A stretch of DNA of 64,000 nt, taken from the NCBI GenBank assembly GCA_016865015.1, contig CP018226.1, positions 3,751,001 to 3,815,000 on the forward strand, written 5' to 3'. Of this stretch, positions 61,604-64,000 are shown in pieces (position 1 is the first letter of the stretch; the number at the start of each line of letters is the position of its first letter). A program made the position numbers and the translations under genes. This stretch comes from Rhizobiales bacterium IMCC20636. Lineage in GTDB: Bacteria > Pseudomonadota > Alphaproteobacteria > Rhizobiales > GCA-2746425. The notes under the pieces were generated by a model. The model saw nothing but the letters and a program-made list of their open reading frames with translations. It searched no databases and had not been told where the DNA came from.

Positions 61604-63163
61604 TTATTTGTCGACAACCAGATCGCCGAAGTAAGGGAAGTTGAGTGCATTCACGATTTTTTCTGCATGCACGCCATCGCGGGCGCCCCAAGCGAGATTC
61701 TGCCAATGCAGCGGAATGAACGCAGCTTCATCATAAAGAATACCTTCCAGCTTCTGCAGCATTTCGGCACGCTTTGCCGCGTCCGTTTCACTGTTGGCAG
61801 CATTCATCAATGCGTCAGCTTCCGGATTGCAATACCGACCCGAATTGTACTGACCGTTGCCCGTTGCTTCGTCGAAGCAAGCAGTGAGGAACTGGTGAAA
61901 ATTCGCACTGTCTTCCGTATCCGAATGCCAACCAATCATCATCATGTCTGCTGCGCGTTCGTCAAATTTTGGCCAGTACTGAGCCTTTGGCACCGTTTGC
62001 AGATCGACCTTGATGTTGATTTGTGACAGCATTGACGCAACGGCCTGGGCAATCTTGTCATCGTTCACATAACGATTGTTTGGCGCCATCATGGTGATGG
62101 AGAACCCATCAGCATAACCGGCTTCACTCATCAGCGCTTTCGCCTGTTCCACATCAAAGCGTGGCTTCAGGTCCGGGTTGTGACCCAGATATCCGGCAGG
62201 GCTTGCCTGTGCGCCAACGGTGCCAAATCCACGCATGATGCGCTCAACGATTCCGGCATTGTTGACTGCAAAGTCGATTGCCTTGCGAACACGAGCATCC
62301 TTGAAGGCTTCAACACGATCCTGATTCATCTGGAATGTGATGATCCGGGTACCGGGCATGGTGATGAGGTTTGTGCCAGCATTGTCTTCAACACGTTTGA
62401 GATCGGTTGGCGGTACTGGTGCGATGAAGTCTACATCGCCAGCCAGAAGCGCCGCAACACGTGTCGGGTCTTCCTTAATCGGAGTGAGAACAATCTTGTC
62501 GACGTTGCCTTCCGATGCTGTATCCCAGTAACCGGTAAAACGATCAAAAACGAGCTTCACGCCCTGTTCACGTTCGGAAACAATGAATGGACCCGTACCG
62601 GAGACATTTCGCGATGCAAAGCTGTCGCCATGTTTGACCAGTTCAGCCTTGTCTTTGCCGTCTGCTGTCATGCCCGTATAGAATTTACTGTCCATCGGGA
62701 AGATGTAGGTCGCAGTGTGCAACACAAGCGGATAAGGCTCCGAGGTGACCAGATCAATCGTCAGATCATCAACAATCTTCACATCCGTGAACAGGCTGAA
62801 AATACCTTTGAAATCAGGGCTTTCTTTCAGACGATCAAAAGTCCATTTGACATCGGCAGCGGTCATGTCATTGCCGGAATGGAACTTGACACCGCTGCGC
62901 AGTTTGAAGCGGGTGGTGGTTGCATCGATCTGCTCCCAGCTTTCAGCCAGACGCGGCTCAAACTGCAAATCCTGAGTCCAGCGAACCAGTGGATCAAACA
63001 CCATGTGAGACAGTTGCAGCGTGCCACCGGACAATTGCTCATGTGGATCCAATGATACAGGGTCGGCGTCATAGGCCACATTGACTGTGGTCTGAGCCTG
63101 AACAGCAGGAGCGAATGCGAGCGACATCACGCAAATCGCAACTGTGCGAATAAATTTATTCAT
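61604..63163 (-). CDS. Peptide-type ABC transporter substrate-binding protein (DppA/OppA, SBP family 5)
   Basis: A 519-aa periplasmic protein. I use ATG 63163 (MNKFIRTV, signal peptide to VQAQ, ~24 aa), which has a near-perfect aaggaggt site; the frame opens earlier. Family-5 features: YDADPVSLDPHEQLSGGTLQLSHMVFDPL at the mature start, and the WKFDRLK-type helix and ISGTGPF-like segment (NVSGTGPFIVSE) near 190. The ligand may be a peptide or another compound such as an opine or glycoside. Confidence 0.93.
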   Translation of the reverse strand: MNKFIRTVAICVMSLAFAPAVQAQTTVNVAYDADPVSLDPHEQLSGGTLQLSHMVFDPLVRWTQDLQFEPRLAESWEQIDATTTRFKLRSGVKFHSGNDMTAADVKWTFDRLKESPDFKGIFSLFTDVKIVDDLTIDLVTSEPYPLVLHTATYIFPMDSKFYTGMTADGKDKAELVKHGDSFASRNVSGTGPFIVSEREQGVKLVFDRFTGYWDTASEGNVDKIVLTPIKEDPTRVAALLAGDVDFIAPVPPTDLKRVEDNAGTNLITMPGTRIITFQMNQDRVEAFKDARVRKAIDFAVNNAGIVERIMRGFGTVGAQASPAGYLGHNPDLKPRFDVEQAKALMSEAGYADGFSITMMAPNNRYVNDDKIAQAVASMLSQINIKVDLQTVPKAQYWPKFDERAADMMMIGWHSDTEDSANFHQFLTACFDEATGNGQYNSGRYCNPEADALMNAANSETDAAKRAEMLQKLEGILYDEAAFIPLHWQNLAWGARDGVHAEKIVNALNFPYFGDLVVDK

Positions 63164-63377
63164 TTCTACCTCCTTGTTGGAGGTCAAGTTTTGACCCCCA
63201 GATTTAGTCAGCGTCAATTAACGCATCGATTGATGATACGAGCCAATGCTAAATTCAAATCGCCCATGCAAAACATGAATAGCGCACCTTGAGCCATGCG
63301 GGAATGGCTGAACCGAAGGGTTTGCGCACCCTCGAATGGTGCCCATCCGGCGCGCCAAACCCACCTGAGAACGCATA

Positions 63378-63406
63378 AAGGCCCGAACCTGTCCGGCCCG
63401 GGCCTT
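63378..63406 (-). terminator. Rho-independent-like terminator after the sugar-type ABC ATPase gene
   Basis: AAGGCCCG (63378-63385) pairs with CGGGCCTT (63399-63406), and in the leftward direction it is followed by TTTATGCG. It lies 22 nt after the ATPase stop. The short T-stretch makes it a moderate terminator. The remaining bases to 63164 are the promoter side of the peptide-type operon. Confidence 0.55.
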
Positions 63407-63428
63407 CGTGTTGTAGTGCGTATGTTTT

Positions 63429-64000
63429 CTATACGGTACCGCCGAGAGAACCTTCCAAAGTGGCCAGTTCCTGTCCGCCTGCCATCAGGTCCTGAAGCTC
63501 TTCAGGCGTGATTTCACCTTTCAGGGCCGTTCCCAATGTCTTGCCACGGTTCAGCACGGTGAACCGGTCACCCACAGCCATGGCATGGCGCACATTATGG
63601 GTGATGAAGACGACCGCAATGCCGCTCTTGCGCACCTTGTCGATGGTCGCCAGCACGTTGGAAGTCTGGCGCACGCCAAGAGCTGAGGTCGGCTCATCGA
63701 GAATCAGAACCTTGGCCCCGAAATGCACGGCTCTGGCAATCGCCACTGTCTGGCGTTCCCCGCCGGACAATGTGCCCACGGCCTGGTCAGGACCACGCAG
63801 ACTGATGCCCATCTTCTTCATTTCAGCCATGGTGACTTCATTGGCATAGTCATGATCGAAGACAGACACGCCAAACTTTTTCTTCGTCGGTTCATTGCCC
63901 ATGAAGAAGTTGCGACTGACCGACATCAGGGGGATCATGGCCAGATCTTGATAGACGGTTGCAATGCCTGCGGAGATCGCATCCCGAGGGTCTTCGAAGG
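63429..64000 (-). CDS. Sugar-type ABC transporter ATP-binding protein (partial, 5' end beyond the window)
   Basis: The C-terminal ~190 residues of an ATPase of the ribose/fructose (RbsA/FrcA) group. Visible parts are the Q-loop region [17 protein letters not shown], the signature [14 protein letters not shown], Walker [13 protein letters not shown] and the switch His in FITHNV. The stop comes after one ATPase domain, so it is FrcA-like single-domain rather than the duplicated RbsA form, unless an N-terminal domain lies outside. The frame is open to the window edge. Confidence 0.88.
   Translation of the reverse strand, partial: FEDPRDAISAGIATVYQDLAMIPLMSVSRNFFMGNEPTKKKFGVSVFDHDYANEVTMAEMKKMGISLRGPDQAVGTLSGGERQTVAIARAVHFGAKVLILDEPTSALGVRQTSNVLATIDKVRKSGIAVVFITHNVRHAMAVGDRFTVLNRGKTLGTALKGEITPEELQDLMAGGQELATLEGSLGGTV

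Overview
The window looks like a chromosome segment of an alphaproteobacterium, most likely a member of the Hyphomicrobiales (rhizobial order) with a marine or soil scavenging lifestyle. This rests on the alpha-glucoside operon in rhizobial order (aglE-F-G-A-K), the core block infA-maf-nnr-yacG-tRNA-Phe, and three complete TRAP transporters within 64 kb. The genus cannot be fixed from the sequence alone. Almost every gene outside the core block serves uptake and breakdown of small organic molecules, or its control.

Layout. (1) 191-8494: a TRAP transporter (dctPQM) runs into a DHDPS-family lyase, an SDR, a small tautomerase, a BisC-like molybdoenzyme and a DadA-like FAD oxidase. This is a plausible single operon for a substrate I cannot name. 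(2) 8761-15802: an RND efflux pair, an AraC regulator, a metallo-beta-lactamase-fold hydrolase and a DUF1772 membrane protein. (3) 15803-20794: an acquired island. It holds debris of an HNH endonuclease gene, the end of an IS481-type element, a flavin-dependent monooxygenase, a decayed second copy of the DUF1772 gene, and a complete EcoRII/Dcm/Vsr-type restriction-modification operon with lower GC. It ends next to the 3' end of tRNA-Phe. (4) 20914-24054: core genes. (5) 24438-25133: an exported glycine-rich collagen-like protein with 20 tandem 15-bp repeats, next to a long AT-rich non-coding tract. (6) 25951-33919: pirin, then a leftward catabolic set (gamma-resorcylate-decarboxylase-like amidohydrolase, creatinase-like M24 protein, hydroxyacid dehydrogenase) with a second TRAP transporter, and a divergent glutathione transferase. 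(7) 34150-41502: a lytic transglycosylase and the alpha-glucoside operon. (8) 42037-51135: a putative GntR regulon. An isopropylmalate/homocitrate-synthase-like gene plus a GST diverge from the GntR gene. A second leftward operon (nitroreductase, OsmC, third TRAP transporter, intradiol ring-cleavage dioxygenase) diverges from a YciI gene. A shared 12-bp palindrome, AATAT-CG-ATATT, occurs in both divergent promoter regions. (9) 51152-57488: an acetyltransferase, a TetR/oxidoreductase pair with a nested palindromic operator, a DMT exporter, an aldehyde dehydrogenase and a LysR regulator. (10) 57519-64000: a dipeptide/oligopeptide-type ABC operon and the 3' part of a sugar-type ABC ATPase gene cut by the window edge.

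A recurring device is a strong hairpin between the solute-binding-protein gene and the membrane genes in four of the five complete transporter operons (1188-1216, 31926-31962, 40097-40123, 61550-61584). It probably raises the amount of binding protein relative to permease. The most unusual items are the uncharacterised catabolic operon at 191-8494 (its SDR lacks the catalytic tyrosine), the shared palindrome of region 8, the creatinase-like protein with altered metal-site residues, and the collagen-like repeat gene. I did not find anything that clearly qualifies as a wholly new defence or mobile system.
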